Assembly (NCBI GenBank): GCA_043721775.1
Contig: JAYSQA010000093.1
Coordinates: 9,787 to 73,786, forward strand
Length of the DNA stretch: 64,000 nt
Direction of reading: 5' to 3'
Source of the DNA: Stagnihabitans sp043721775
Lineage (GTDB): Bacteria > Pseudomonadota > Alphaproteobacteria > Rhodobacterales > Rhodobacteraceae
Both the position numbers and the translations under genes were made by a program. Of the stretch, positions 42,571 to 52,900 are shown one piece after another. The notes beneath the pieces were generated by a model. That model ran no database searches. It had not been told where the DNA came from and saw only the letters and a program-made list of their open reading frames with translations. Each line of letters starts with the position of its first letter. The first letter of the stretch is position 1.

Positions 42571-43348
42571 GGTCAGAGGGTTTGATGCCTTTGGTGGCGT
42601 CTTCGCGGCCACGCACCGCCTTGTCGATGCCGGAGTGCTGGAGGAGGTCGGCGGCTTGTGGCGACAGCAGCAGGTGGTCGATGCGGATGCCGTTGTTACG
42701 GTCCCATGCGCCGCGCTGGAAATCCCAGAAGGTGTAGAGGCCGGGGTTGGGGTTCTCGGCCCGGATGGCGTCGGTCAGGCCAAGGTTGATGAGGCGCTGG
42801 TAGGCTTGCCTTGTCTCGGGCAGGTAGAGGGCGTCGGTCAGCCAGTCTTTCGGGTTCGCGGCATCCTCGGCTTGCGGAATTACGTTGTAATCGCCGCAAA
42901 GGACGAGGGGGTCTTCCTGTGCCAGCAGGGTCTTGGTGCGGGCAAGCATCCGGTCCATCCAGGCCAGTTTGTAGTCGTATTTCGGCCCCTGTGCGGGGTT
43001 GCCGTTTGGCAGGTACAGGCAGCAGACGCGGACGGCGCGTTTGCCGATCACCGTGGCCTCGATCCAGCGGGTTTGATCGTCAGGCCCGCCACCCGGGTTT
43101 TGGCCGGGCAGGCGGCGGATGACATCTTCGAGCGGCAGTTTCGACAGGATGGCGACGCCGTGGAAGCCCTTCATGCCGTGGGTTTCAACGTTGTAGCCGA
43201 GGGCTTCGAAGGGTTCGCAGGGGAAGGCCTCGTCCACCGATTTGATTTCTTGCAGGCAGGCGACGTCGGGTTGCGCCTCGGCAAGCCAGTCAAGCAAGGC
43301 TGCGGTGCGGGCCTTGATGCCGTTGATGTTGAAGGTGGCAATTTTCAT
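42539..43348 (-). CDS. xth: Exodeoxyribonuclease III
   Basis: A 269-residue AP endonuclease/3'-exonuclease of base-excision repair. MKIATFNINGIKAR, LQEIKSVDE, LVLCGDYNVIP, and the C-terminal IRIDHLLLSP and SDHVPTWIEL provide the metal and catalytic residues of the family. Length is normal. It is followed by a 50-bp duplication including its own stop codon. Confidence 0.95.
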   Translation of the reverse strand: MKIATFNINGIKARTAALLDWLAEAQPDVACLQEIKSVDEAFPCEPFEALGYNVETHGMKGFHGVAILSKLPLEDVIRRLPGQNPGGGPDDQTRWIEATVIGKRAVRVCCLYLPNGNPAQGPKYDYKLAWMDRMLARTKTLLAQEDPLVLCGDYNVIPQAEDAANPKDWLTDALYLPETRQAYQRLINLGLTDAIRAENPNPGLYTFWDFQRGAWDRNNGIRIDHLLLSPQAADLLQHSGIDKAVRGREDATKGIKPSDHVPTWIELDA

Positions 43349-43399
43349 GGCGCGGTTTTCATTGTGAGGCGGGCTCCTGATCCCGCCCTTGTTAGCGCG

Positions 43400-44113
43400 T
43401 CAGGCCGGGGCTGTCACCTGTGCTGCCGCGAGCCAGAGCGCATCCAGGGCGTCGATGGCGGCGGGGTCGAAGCGGTGCGCCTCTTCCCAGTAGCGGCCAG
43501 AGGGGACGTGGTAGTTCAGGGCCTGTTCCTTGGCCATGGCTTCGGCGGCGAGGGTTTGGTTGAAGGGGGCCGGGTTTGTGGTGGCCAGGGCGTCGCGGGT
43601 GGTGCGCGGGAAGACAAGGCGCGAGGGGCCGGTGGACAGGTTGACCATGGCTGTGCCCTGACGGGCGGCAAGGATCATCAGGCGGGCGGATTTCGCCTCT
43701 AACGAGCGCAGGGTGATATCCTGGCGCAGCGGGTCGGGGGTGCCGGTGCCGTAGAAGTGGGTGTTGCCGGTTGCGGGGTAGTGCATGTCGCAGCCAAGGG
43801 CGGCGATGACCTGCGGTTTCAGTGCGGACAGCATCCAGTAGGCGGTGGTGAAGGCCATGGTGCCGCCGGCATAGACAAAGCCGCCGTAAAGGTTTTGGGC
43901 GGGCACGAACCGGTCTTGCAGGATCAGGCGCTGGTCTGGGCCGGGGGTGGGGCGGCGGTCCTCGGGGAAGTCCCAGGGGCAGCAGAGGTCGTCCCAATCG
44001 GGGCGGACGCGCCATGCGTTGTTGATTGTCACGATGTGGGTGAACGGGGCGCGGGGCCAGTCGCGCGCGTCGACCGCGTTCGGGGCAGAGCCAAGCATGA
44101 GGGCGATGGACAT
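43400..44113 (-). CDS. Unassigned protein, possible DUF115-type Rossmann fold
   Basis: A 237-residue cytoplasmic protein that I cannot assign with confidence. ATG 44113 is preceded by GGAGG. The start IALMLGSAPNAVDARDW, VTINNAWRVRPDW and GGTMAFTTAYWMLSALKPQVIAALGCDMHYP recall the nucleotide-binding parts of DUF115/sialyltransferase-like glycosyltransferases. No signal peptide or membrane segment. It lies between xth and erpA, all on the minus strand. A glycosyltransferase role is a weak inference. Confidence 0.6.
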   Translation of the reverse strand: MSIALMLGSAPNAVDARDWPRAPFTHIVTINNAWRVRPDWDDLCCPWDFPEDRRPTPGPDQRLILQDRFVPAQNLYGGFVYAGGTMAFTTAYWMLSALKPQVIAALGCDMHYPATGNTHFYGTGTPDPLRQDITLRSLEAKSARLMILAARQGTAMVNLSTGPSRLVFPRTTRDALATTNPAPFNQTLAAEAMAKEQALNYHVPSGRYWEEAHRFDPAAIDALDALWLAAAQVTAPA

Positions 44114-44284
44114 GGGCAAACCTCCGGGTCACGGAAAGGAAGTTAGTCCGGGGCACCGCAGTTGCCAGAGAGTTCGGCGAGAAACCTGCGGTGCCGAGCG
44201 GCACCAGCCGTGAGGCAAGACGTCAGGCTTGATGTGAGAGGACAGCGTCAAGGCCAGAAACCTGCCTTACAGCGGACCCCCGCC

Positions 44285-44617
44285 TTATAGCGAGAAAGAC
44301 GTGCCGCAGCCGCAGGAGGAGATGGCGTTGGGGTTCTCTATCACGAAGCGGGCACCGATCAGTTCGGCGGTGAAGTCGATGGTGGCGTTCGACAGATAGG
44401 GCAGCGAGACGCTGTCGACCAGCACACGCTGGCCATCCTTTTCAAGGATCAGGTCGTCGGCGGCGGGGTCATCCAGCTTGATATCATATTGAAAGCCGGA
44501 ACAGCCGCCACCTTCGACCGCGACGCGGAGGGATTTGTGCTGGCCGGTCAGGTGGGCAATCTCGGCCAGACGGGCAAAGGCGCGATCAGTGACATGGGGG
44601 GGCAGGGTGAGGGGCAT
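44285..44617 (-). CDS. erpA: Iron-sulfur cluster insertion protein ErpA-like
   Basis: A 110-residue A-type carrier with the three conserved cysteines in GGGCSGFQYDIKL and the C-terminal SSCGCGTSFSL. It accepts and hands on Fe-S clusters. ErpA and IscA/SufA are hard to separate by sequence; the short form outside a suf or isc operon favours ErpA. Confidence 0.9.
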   Translation of the reverse strand: MPLTLPPHVTDRAFARLAEIAHLTGQHKSLRVAVEGGGCSGFQYDIKLDDPAADDLILEKDGQRVLVDSVSLPYLSNATIDFTAELIGARFVIENPNAISSCGCGTSFSL

Positions 44618-44700
44618 GGCGGTCTCCTATGCAGGCAAGATAGGGGGGATGCGAGGTGGGATCAAGGCTTGCACAGGGGGCTGCGGTTTTGGGCACAGAA

Positions 44701-44935
44701 AGAGCCTCCGGCGGGAGTATTTGGCAAAGAGCAAATGGGGGGTGCGGGGGGGCTTTCGGGGAAGTTCTGAAGGGGGGCGTTGGGATGATGACGACGGCGC
44801 GCATCGGGGGGGGAGTAGGGGCCGGGCGTTGGGGCCGGGCGCTGGGGCCGGGTGCCGGGCGCTGGGGCTGCTGGGCGCTGGGTGCTGGGGTGGGCGCGCA
44901 TGGGGCTGGCACTGGGCGGGGAGTGGGGTATAACG
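44701..44935. repeat. GGATATTT-like element and G-rich 13-bp array between erpA and dgt
   Basis: The 342-bp divergent gap 44618-44959 holds a variant element at 44701-44740 (CTCCGGCGGGAGTATTTGGC then AAAGAGCAAATGGGG) and a G-rich array at about 44818-44935 with units such as GGGGCCGGGCGCT (13 bp, degenerate). I see no gene here. Confidence 0.75.
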
Positions 44936-44959
44936 AAGGAAATGCCTTCGTGAGGTCAC

Positions 44960-46147
44960 ATGCTTGCGCCTTTTGCCTGCCATCCGGACCAATCGCGTGG
45001 GCGGTTGCATGTCGAGAAGCTGTCGTCGTTCCGCTCTCCGTTTCAGCGGGACCGCGACCGGATCATCCATTCCAGCGCCTTCCGGCGGCTGAAGCACAAG
45101 ACGCAGGTTTTTGTCGAGCATGAGGGCGACTATTACCGTACAAGGCTGACCCATACGATCGAGGTGGCGCAGGTGGCGCGCACGATTTCCGGCGTGCTGG
45201 GGCTGAACACTGACCTCGCCGAGGCGGTCGCTTTGGCGCATGATCTGGGGCACACGCCGTTCGGCCATACCGGCGAGGACGCGATGGAGCGCTTGATGGC
45301 GCCTTATGGCGGCTTTGACCACAACGCGCAGGCCTTGCGGATCGTCACCCGGCTGGAGCGGCATTATGCCGACTTTGACGGACTGAACCTGACATGGGAG
45401 ACGCTGGAGGGCATCGCCAAGCACAATGGCCCGCTGCGGGGACCGAATGCGGAGGCGAAGCATCTGGGGCCTTTGCCCTATGCTTTGGCGGAGGTGAATG
45501 CGGCGTGGGATCTGGAACTGGCCACGCATGCCAGCGCCGAGGCGCAGGTGGCGGCGATTGCGGATGATGTGGCGTACAGTCACCACGATCTGCATGATGG
45601 CTTGCGCTCCGGTCTGTTCAATGAGGCGGATCTGATGGAATTGCCGGTGACGGGGCCGGCGTTTGAAGAGGTTGACCGGCTGTATCCGGGGCTCGACAAG
45701 ATGCGGCGCAGGCATGAGGCGTTGCGGCGGGTCTTTGGCCGGATGGTTGAGGATGTGATTGCAGTGGCGCAGAACCGGCTTGCCGCAGCGCAGCCGAAGT
45801 CGGTTGAGGATATCAGGGCGATGGGGATGACGGTGATCCGGTTCTCCAAGCCCTTGTATCAGGAGTTGAAGGCGATCCGGTCATTTCTGTTTCTCCGGAT
45901 GTACCGCGCACCTTCGGTGATGGCAGAGCGGGCGCGGGTGACGCAGGTGGTGGATGGGCTGTTCCCGCTGTTTCTGGCGGAGCCGGGGCTGTTGCCGGGG
46001 GAATGGCAGACGGATGTGGCCGGGGCGCGGGGCGATACCGAATTGGCGCGGATTGTCTGCGACTATGTGGCGGGGATGACGGACCGCTATGCGCTGTCGG
46101 AGGGCGAACGGTTGCTGGGGGCCGGGTTCATGGGCTCGCCTTTGTGA
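44960..46147 (+). CDS. dgt: Deoxyguanosinetriphosphate triphosphohydrolase-like HD protein
   Basis: A 395-residue HD-domain dNTPase. The start SRGRLHVEKLSSFRSPFQRDRDRIIHSSAFRRLKHKTQVF and the metal-binding RLTHTIEVAQVARTI...ALAHDLGHTPFGHTGED are diagnostic. Members hydrolyse dNTPs to nucleosides and triphosphate, controlling pools. This is the shorter type usually annotated dGTPase-like. Confidence 0.93.
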   Translation: MLAPFACHPDQSRGRLHVEKLSSFRSPFQRDRDRIIHSSAFRRLKHKTQVFVEHEGDYYRTRLTHTIEVAQVARTISGVLGLNTDLAEAVALAHDLGHTPFGHTGEDAMERLMAPYGGFDHNAQALRIVTRLERHYADFDGLNLTWETLEGIAKHNGPLRGPNAEAKHLGPLPYALAEVNAAWDLELATHASAEAQVAAIADDVAYSHHDLHDGLRSGLFNEADLMELPVTGPAFEEVDRLYPGLDKMRRRHEALRRVFGRMVEDVIAVAQNRLAAAQPKSVEDIRAMGMTVIRFSKPLYQELKAIRSFLFLRMYRAPSVMAERARVTQVVDGLFPLFLAEPGLLPGEWQTDVAGARGDTELARIVCDYVAGMTDRYALSEGERLLGAGFMGSPL

Positions 46148-46178
46148 GGTGTTGCCGGCTTTGATCGGGCGGCCGAAG

Positions 46179-46230
46179 CGGGGGCCAGCCCCCGCACCCC
46201 CGGGATATTTGTGAACAAATGAAATAGGCA
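46179..46230 (+). terminator. Hairpin plus GGATATTT element between dgt and dsbB
   Basis: GCGGGGGC pairs perfectly with GCCCCCGC around CA (46179-46196), followed by ACCCCCGGGATATTTGTGAA and CAAATGAAATAGG. It contains the palindrome ATTTGTGAACAAAT. It lies between the convergent ends of dgt and dsbB. Confidence 0.75.
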
Positions 46231-46250
46231 GGCCAGAGCGGCGGCTGGGG

Positions 46251-46715
46251 TCAGGACTTGCGCAAGGCCATGAGCCAGAGCACGACGAGGCCGAGTGACA
46301 GCAGCATGTTCCATGAGGCCATCGAGAGGGAGAATATCTGCCACGCCACCTGATCACATTTGGTGACGGGGGCCGCAAAGATCTGGGCGGTCAAGTCTTT
46401 TGCTGACTGGGTGAGGTCCAGGTTTGAGCCACAGGTGGATAGCCACCAGCCACGTTCGACCCCGGTGTGGTAGGCGCCGTAGGCGGCGGTGGTGAGGGCC
46501 GCTGCGGCTCCGGCGAGGGGGAGCAGGCGGGCGAGGATGGTTTTGGGGATCAGCAGGGCCAGGACGCCAATCGCCACGGCGGCAAAGTGCGGGTAGCGTT
46601 GCAGCCAGCACAGGTGGCAGGGGGGGAGGCCGCCGATGTACTGGAAGGCATAGGCTGTCATCAGCGCTGCGAGGGAACCGCCTGCGGCGAGAAGGATCAG
46701 GAGGGTTCGGGACAT
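46251..46715 (-). CDS. dsbB: Disulfide bond formation protein B
   Basis: A 154-residue inner-membrane protein with four membrane segments that reoxidises DsbA using quinone. Both redox cysteine pairs are present: PPCHLCWLQRYPH in the first periplasmic loop, and STCGSN with VTKCDQVAWQIF in the second. Located downstream of the YqaA-like gene on the same strand, separated by a 15-bp repeat array. Confidence 0.93.
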   Translation of the reverse strand: MSRTLLILLAAGGSLAALMTAYAFQYIGGLPPCHLCWLQRYPHFAAVAIGVLALLIPKTILARLLPLAGAAAALTTAAYGAYHTGVERGWWLSTCGSNLDLTQSAKDLTAQIFAAPVTKCDQVAWQIFSLSMASWNMLLSLGLVVLWLMALRKS

Positions 46716-46767
46716 CGGGACCTCAGTTCGGGGCGGCGGCAGTTTGGCTGATGTTGGTTAGGGTGAC

Positions 46768-46903
46768 GTTGGTTCGGGACGCATCGGTTCGGGAAGCATT
46801 GGTTCGGGGGACCGCTGTTTTGGTTGCCTCGTTTCGGGTCGCCTCGTTTCGGGTCGCCTCGTTTCGGGTCGCTTCGGTTCAGGTGGCTTCGGTTCGGGTG
46901 GCG
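46768..46903. repeat. 15-bp tandem array between yqaA-like gene and dsbB
   Basis: GCCTCGTTTCGGGTC repeats exactly three times (from about 46826) with looser GGTTCGGGACGCATC-type copies on both sides. The array begins about 50 bp before the dsbB start and ends at the stop codon of the YqaA-like gene (46904-46906). The plus-strand frame VASFRVASFRVAS is a repeat artefact. Confidence 0.9.
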
Positions 46904-47494
46904 TCAGGCATAAGAGATCGCCAACCACAGGACTGCGGCCAGAACCAGCACGATCAGGGCTGCGGTGGCAAGGCGTTTGTGGATCAATTCTGCGATAGGT
47001 GCGCCGTAGCGTTGCATGGCCCAGCCAAGCAGGAAGAATTTCGCCCCGCGTGCCACGATGGCGACCAGGATGAACAGGGGCAGGCTGAAGTTGATCGCTC
47101 CGGCAAGGATGGTCACCACTTTCATCGGCGGCAGGTGGGCGGCACCGGACGTGACCAGCAGCAACAGGATGGTGCCGGTGCCGGTTTGGGCTTTGAGCGC
47201 CTGAAACGCTGGCATCGAGTGCCAGAAGGTCAAGAGCGGGGACGCGATGACATCAAAGAGGTATTGGCCGATCATCCAGCCGAAGATGCCGCCCAGGACC
47301 GAGGCCACGGTGGCGATGGCGGCGTAGCGCAGGGCGCGCTTGGGCCGGGTCAGGCACATCGGCAGGAAGATCACCTCCGCAGGTAGCGGGAAAACGGAAC
47401 TTTCGACGAAGGCCACCACGGCCAACACGGCCTCGGCGCGGGGCGAGCGGGCCTCGGACAACAGGCGCTGGGTCAGGCGTTCGAACATCGGCAT
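46904..47494 (-). CDS. YqaA/DedA-like membrane protein
   Basis: A 196-residue inner-membrane protein of the SNARE-associated (VTT) type: AVVAFVESSVFPLPAEVIFLPMCL near the N-terminus, SVLGGIFGWMIGQYLFD, and a C-terminal hydrophobic stretch. YqaA-like relatives are implicated in lipid or small-molecule transport. An alternative ATG at 47488 (MFERL) is possible. The array of 15-bp repeats starts at its stop codon. Confidence 0.85.
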   Translation of the reverse strand: MPMFERLTQRLLSEARSPRAEAVLAVVAFVESSVFPLPAEVIFLPMCLTRPKRALRYAAIATVASVLGGIFGWMIGQYLFDVIASPLLTFWHSMPAFQALKAQTGTGTILLLLVTSGAAHLPPMKVVTILAGAINFSLPLFILVAIVARGAKFFLLGWAMQRYGAPIAELIHKRLATAALIVLVLAAVLWLAISYA

Positions 47495-47702
47495 CCCCCA
47501 AGTTTCGCCGGGCTTTGGCCGTTTTGTGGGCCAAGGTCAAGGCCAGAGGGTGAAACGCGGTCTTTGGGTCCATTGCGGATGTGGGCCAGGCCTCATTTAG
47601 GCCGGTACTGATTTGGGCCGGTGCCGGCGGCGCGGCGGAGGTGCAGGCCTGAGTGTTGAGGGGCTTGGCGGGTAGGGTCGTCTGGGAAAAAGGGCAGCGG
47701 GC

Positions 47703-48570
47703 ATGGAATGGCGCGGTCGGCGGCAAAGCGGCAATATCGAGGACAGGACCGGGCGGACTGGTGGCTCTGGCGGGGGCGGATCTGGCGGGGGCAGGCGCGG
47801 CTTGGGGGTCGGCTCGCTTGGGCTGGTGGCGATTGTCGTGGTGGGCTGGTTCTTTGGCGTTGACCTGACGCCTTTGTTGAACGGCGGCGCGGTGCAGGTT
47901 GGCGCGCCCTCGCATCCGGCGGACCCGGCGGCGCGCGAATTTGTCGCCGTGACCCTGGGTGACACCGAGGAGGTCTGGGCCCGCGTCTTTCAAGCGCAGG
48001 CCGGGCGGCCCTATCATCCTGTAACACTGGTGCTTTATGCCGGGGTGACACAGTCGCCCTGCGGCGATGCATCGGGCGCATCGGGGCCGTTTTATTGCCC
48101 GGGCGACAAGAAGGTCTACTTCGACACCGAATTTCTTCACCACGCTGTCGCAAGACCTTGGCGCGCAGGGCGATTTCGCCATGGCTTATGTGGTGGCCCA
48201 CGAGGTTGGCCATCACGTGCAGGACGAACTTGGCATCCTGTCCAAGGCCAACAAGATCCGCGCGCGGGTTTCTGATGCGCAAAGCAACGCCATCTCGGTC
48301 CGGATCGAGTTGCAGGCGGATTGTCTTGCGGGGATCTGGGGGCGGGATGCCAAGGCGCAGTTCGGCTCGATCCAGCCGGACGACTTCGAAGAGGCTGTCA
48401 ATGCGGCAAAACGGATCGGTGACGACACCCTGCAACGCAACGCCGGGCAACGGCCGATGCCCGACAGCTTTACGCACGGCACCTCGGCCCAGCGGTCGAA
48501 GTGGTTCCAGATCGGGCTGGGGTCAGGTCAGATCAGCGCCTGCGATACATTTTCGGTGAAAACCCCGTGA
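47703..48570 (+). pseudogene. Neutral zinc metallopeptidase (YpfJ-like), frameshifted
   Basis: A YpfJ-type membrane-anchored metallopeptidase. The first frame gives EWRGRRQSGNIEDRTG, a Gly-rich linker, a membrane anchor (SLGLVAIVVVGWFFGVDLTP) and the luminal start through KVYFDTEF. One extra T near 48131-48133 (GAATTTCTTC for GAATTCTTC) shifts the frame; the other frame then gives TTLSQDLGAQGDFAMAYVVAHEVGHHVQ with the zinc-binding HEVGHH, and runs to TGA 48568-48570. Removing one base restores a full protein of about 288 residues, so an assembly error in a T-run is possible. Confidence 0.88.
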
Positions 48571-48676
48571 TAGCTGCGAAGCCCACGGTAATTTTGCCAA
48601 GGCCCCGTAATTTCCGCAGGACTCCGTGATTTTCCGCCAAGAACCCGAAATTTCTGCGAAAAACCGGTGCGTTTCG
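48561..48676. repeat. Degenerate 19-21 bp array starting at the metallopeptidase stop
   Basis: Consecutive units AACCCCGTGATAGCTGCGAA, CCCACGGTAATTTTGCCAAG, GCCCCGTAATTTCCGCAGG, ACTCCGTGATTTTCCGCCAA, AACCCGAAATTTCTGCGAA. The first unit contains the TGA stop of the metallopeptidase gene (CCG TGA). Confidence 0.75.
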
Positions 48677-48739
48677 CGGCCCTCCCCCCCCGTCAAGGCG
48701 TTGACGCCGCGCGTCAAGGGATTTAAACCCCCTGCCAGT

Positions 48740-48823
48740 GCGGGCGTGGCGGAACGGTAGACGCGGCAGACTCAAAATCTGCTATCGCAAGGTGTGTCGG
48801 TTCGAGTCCGACCGCCCGCACCA
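48740..48823 (+). tRNA. tRNA-Leu (CAA)
   Basis: An 84-nt cloverleaf with encoded CCA. GCGGGCG pairs with CGCCCGC; the anticodon stem GCAGA/TCTGC encloses CTCAAAA with anticodon CAA at 48773-48775; an extended variable arm fits leucine; the T-loop is GTTCGAGTC. Confidence 0.94.
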
Positions 48824-49913
48824 GATTTTCAGTTCAGATTGCGTTCTTCAGGCCAGATGGCTTTTTTCAGAACAACCTGCCTTGCTTAGACCAGACGGCT
48901 TCGCTGTGCGTTGGCGCACAATCAGACGGCATCCAGGCTTGCTTTGGCGAGCCTCGGTCCGGGGGTTTGACGCTGTCTGCGGATGGCCGGGGTGCGGCAC
49001 CCGGGTTGCCCGACCGCTGCGGGGCTGCGGCGCCATACCTGCGGGCCTTCCGATCCGCGCTGCGACCGATTCGGGCACTGTTAACCTTGCCAATGTCTTA
49101 ACAGTCAAAAGTTATGCGAAAATGTCGAAATTGATGCCGCTTGGGAAACAGAAGTGCCCGGAAAATGTCGGTTTTGCTGCCACAATCGCCGACACTGGTT
49201 AATAAACCATACTGTTGCCTAATCAGAAACAGTTGGCCGCATACGTCGCTTTTAAGGGGCAAATCGCCGAAATCGGACCAGTTTTGCGGTGCCGCGGTTT
49301 CCAGTTTGGCAACGCAGCGCAACCCCCGGGCGAAAACATCAGATCAGCGTGCTTCCAATTGGATAGGTCGGGCGACCGCAAGAGCAGCGCGGGTCATTTT
49401 TTTTGCTTTTCGTAAGGCTTAACGATAGGTATTCAGGGAGTGTTCTACGAGTTGGAGCAAGGCCGTGGGGGCGGTCTGTGAGTGGTGTTGCGCATTACAG
49501 CGCGGGATAAGGGTAAAGGCTTGGTCCTACAGGGGGGAAACTTCTCTTTGTGTGCAACCGCGCAGCAGTGCGGCGGCAGGACGTCAAGACAAAGCCCCTC
49601 GCATCGCGGCGATCACAGCAGTCTGGCATCTGGCATGGCTTTTTAGAGCCACAGGTTGTTGGCACTCCGAAAAGGGGTGCCGCAGTGCGCCAGGACGGAT
49701 GGAGCGGCAAGCCTGTGATGGCCTGCCGTTCGCGAAGATCGAACCGGGGGATGTACTTCCGGCTTTGACGACGGAGCGGAAGATGAGGCGTGACGACATC
49801 AGATCAGAAAAGTGTAGGACCAGCGTTGCGCGTCCGGACTGCCTGTTTGGCGGCGTGATGGCTTGTGACGATGTCCTGTCTGTCCATGTAACGCGGTATT
49901 AAGGGGACCAGCC
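48824..49913. other. Gene-free 1.1-kb region between tRNA-Leu and the RTX-Hint gene
   Basis: I see no supportable gene. Short open frames exist on both strands but lack family motifs and good start signals. The stretch 49080-49450 is AT-richer than its surroundings. The last part should contain the promoter of the RTX gene; AAGGGGACC before ATG 49914 is its ribosome-binding site. Position next to a tRNA and changed composition would suit a remnant of integrated DNA, but no integrase or att repeat is visible. Confidence 0.5.
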
Positions 49914-52900
49914 ATGAGCCTGAACTATTACTACTACGACGTCAGTGGCAACGAATGCACGGCTCAACCGGATTCCGTGAAGCAGCATGACGACGGCTGC
50001 TGGTACGATGACCACGGTCACGAGTGCCATCAGAAGCTTGAAGGCATCGACGAGGGCATGGCTGGCAAAGATGGCGATGACGGCAAAGATGACGACGACG
50101 GCAAAGATGGCGATGACGGCAAAGATGGCGATGACGGCAAGGATGGCGATGACGGCAAGGATGGCGATGACGGCAAAGATGGCGATGACGGCAAAGATGA
50201 CGATGACGGCAAAGATGACGACGACGGCAAAGATGACGACGACGGCAAAGATGACGATGACGGCAAAGATGACGATGACGGCGACGAGTGCCATCCGAAG
50301 CTTGACGGCATCGTCGAAGGCACCGCTGGCAATGACGTGATTGATTACAATTACACCGGCGATCCCGAAGGCGACAAGATCGACCACAACGACCAGGTTC
50401 TGTCTGGTGCGGCGAAGAATGACGATCTGGTCTATGCTTACGGCGGCAACGATACGGTCCTCGCGGGCGAGGGCAATGACAGCGTCTATGGCGGCGACGG
50501 CAATGACAGCCTGAACGGCGGCAACGGCAACGACACGCAGTATGGCGACGCGGGCAACGATACGATCATCGGCGGTGCTGGCAACAATGCGTCCTATGGC
50601 GGCTCTGGCGATGACCGGTTTATTGGCGGGTCGGGCGCTGACACCTTTTCCGGTGGCACCGGCCAGGACAATCTGGATTACTCCAGCTCGGCCTCGGGCG
50701 TCACGGTCAACCTGTCGACCGGCGTTCTGTCGGGCGGCGATGCGGGCAATGATGCTTATGGTGGCGGGATCGACGGCACCTACGGCTCGGCATATGGTGA
50801 CAGCCTGACCGGGTTTGACAGCGAGGGCACCGGGTCCAGCGACAAGTTTACCAACCAGTTCTACGGCAACGGCGGCAACGACACCATTTCCGCGCTTGGC
50901 GGCAATGACCAGCTTTATGGCGGCGCCGATCACGACATCATCTATGGCGGAACCGGCGACGATACGGTTGACGGCGGCACCGGCAATGACACGCTGGAGG
51001 GTGGCGACGGCAACGACCTGATCGCGGGCGGTTCCGGCAATGACACCGAAACCGGCGGCAACGGCAATGACACCATCACCGGCGATGCGGGCGATGACAC
51101 GCTGACCGGCGGCGCGGGCAATGACAGCCTCAGCGGTGGTGACGACCGCGACCTGTTCGTCGGCGGCAATGGCGGCGACGTTGTCGATGGCGGCGAGGGC
51201 GGCGTGGACAATGACACGCTTGACCTGCGCGGCCTTGGCCGGTTGAGCATCGTTTACGATCCCTTGAACAATGAAAACGGCACGGTCACATTCCTTGACC
51301 CGAATGGTGCCCCGACCGGGACCATGTCATTCAAGAACATCGAGAACCTGCTGTGCGATCCGCAGCGCGACGGGTATGTCGATGGCACTGCGGGCGGCGA
51401 CCTGATCGGCCCCGGCTATACCGATGCCAATGGCGACAAGATTGACAGCAATGACGCGCTTCTGCCGGGTGCGACCGGCAATGATGACTTTGTCCGCGCT
51501 GGCGACGGCAATGACACGATCCTGTCGGGCGAAGGCAATGACATCGTCTATGCCGGCAACGGCAACGACTCGGCCGACGGCGGCAACGGCAACGACACGA
51601 TGTACGGCGAGGCCGGCAACGACACGCTGAGCGGCGGCGCAGGGAATGACAACCTGTTTGGTGGCGAAGGCAATGACAGCGTCTCGGGCGGCTCTGGCAA
51701 TGACAGTCTTGACGGCGGTGCTGGCAACGACAGCGTTGACGGCGGCATCGGCAACGACACCGTTTCGGGTGGCACTGGCAATGACACCGTGCTGGGCGGC
51801 GACGGCAATGACAGCGTTGACGGCGGTGCGGGCAACGACAGCCTCGATGGTGGCACTGGCAATGACACGATCATGGGCGGCGACGGCAGTGACAGTGTCA
51901 CGGGCGGCGACGGTAATGACATCATCGACACCTCGACCGGCGATCTGAACCAGCGTCCGGACATTGGATATCCCGGGCTTTACCCGGCGGATACCGACCC
52001 GAACAACGACAAGGACACCGTTTACGGCGGTGCTGGCGATGACACGATCAAGACCGGCGACGATGCTGACAGCGTCTATGGCGGCGACGGCAATGACTCG
52101 ATTGACGCCGGTGTCGACAACGACACCGTGTTTGGCGGCGCGGGCAATGACACAATTGTCGGCGGCGAGGGGGCGGATTCCATCGACGGCGGGCAGGGCA
52201 ACGATCTGATCTATGGCGGCTATGGCCCCAGCGTGCCGGATGCGGTCAACATCCCCGACGACACCGATCAGGCACCCAACAACGGTCTGGACCTGATCTA
52301 TGGCGGCGAGGGCGATGACACCGTCTTCGGGATGGACGACCGCGACACCATCTATGGCGACAATGGCAACGACCAGTTGCATGGCGGCATTGACGACGAC
52401 AAGCTGTATGGCGGCGATGGCAACGACACCGAATTCGGTGACGAGGGCAACGACACGCTTTATGGCGGCACCGGCAATGACCAGCTTGACGGCGGCACCG
52501 GCGACGACAGCCTGTATGGTGGCGACGGTGATGACAGCCTGACCGGCGGCGACGGCAAGGATACACTGGACGGCGCCAACGGCGATGACACGATGTACGC
52601 CGGCGCGGGCGACGATACGATGTTGGGCGGCGCGGGCGACGACCAGATGTTCGGCGGCGATGGCAATGACACCATTGTGGCTGGCGAGGGCAATGATCTG
52701 GCGTACGGAGGCGCTGGCAATGACTCGATCTCTGGCGGTCAGGGCAACGACACGCTGTATGGCGATGCTGGCGATGACAAGATCTCTGGCGGTCAGGGCA
52801 GCGAGCTTGAATACGGCGGCGACGGCAATGACACGATCAGCGACAACTCTGGCAATGACACGATATTTGGCGGGGCCGGCAACGATATGCTGGACGTCGG

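Noticed and set aside
46751..47386. Plus-strand frame beginning VASFRVASFRVAS
   Set aside because: First half is the 15-bp intergenic array and the second half is antisense to the YqaA-like gene.
49138..49422. Small protein genes in the tract after tRNA-Leu
   Set aside because: The frames lack ribosome-binding sites and similarity to anything I recognise, and they overlap each other in different frames.
49899..50933. 344-residue hydrophobic minus-strand frame (AVIAIFAVI)
   Set aside because: It is the antisense reading of the 18-bp KDGDDG repeat and the first RTX units, not a membrane protein.
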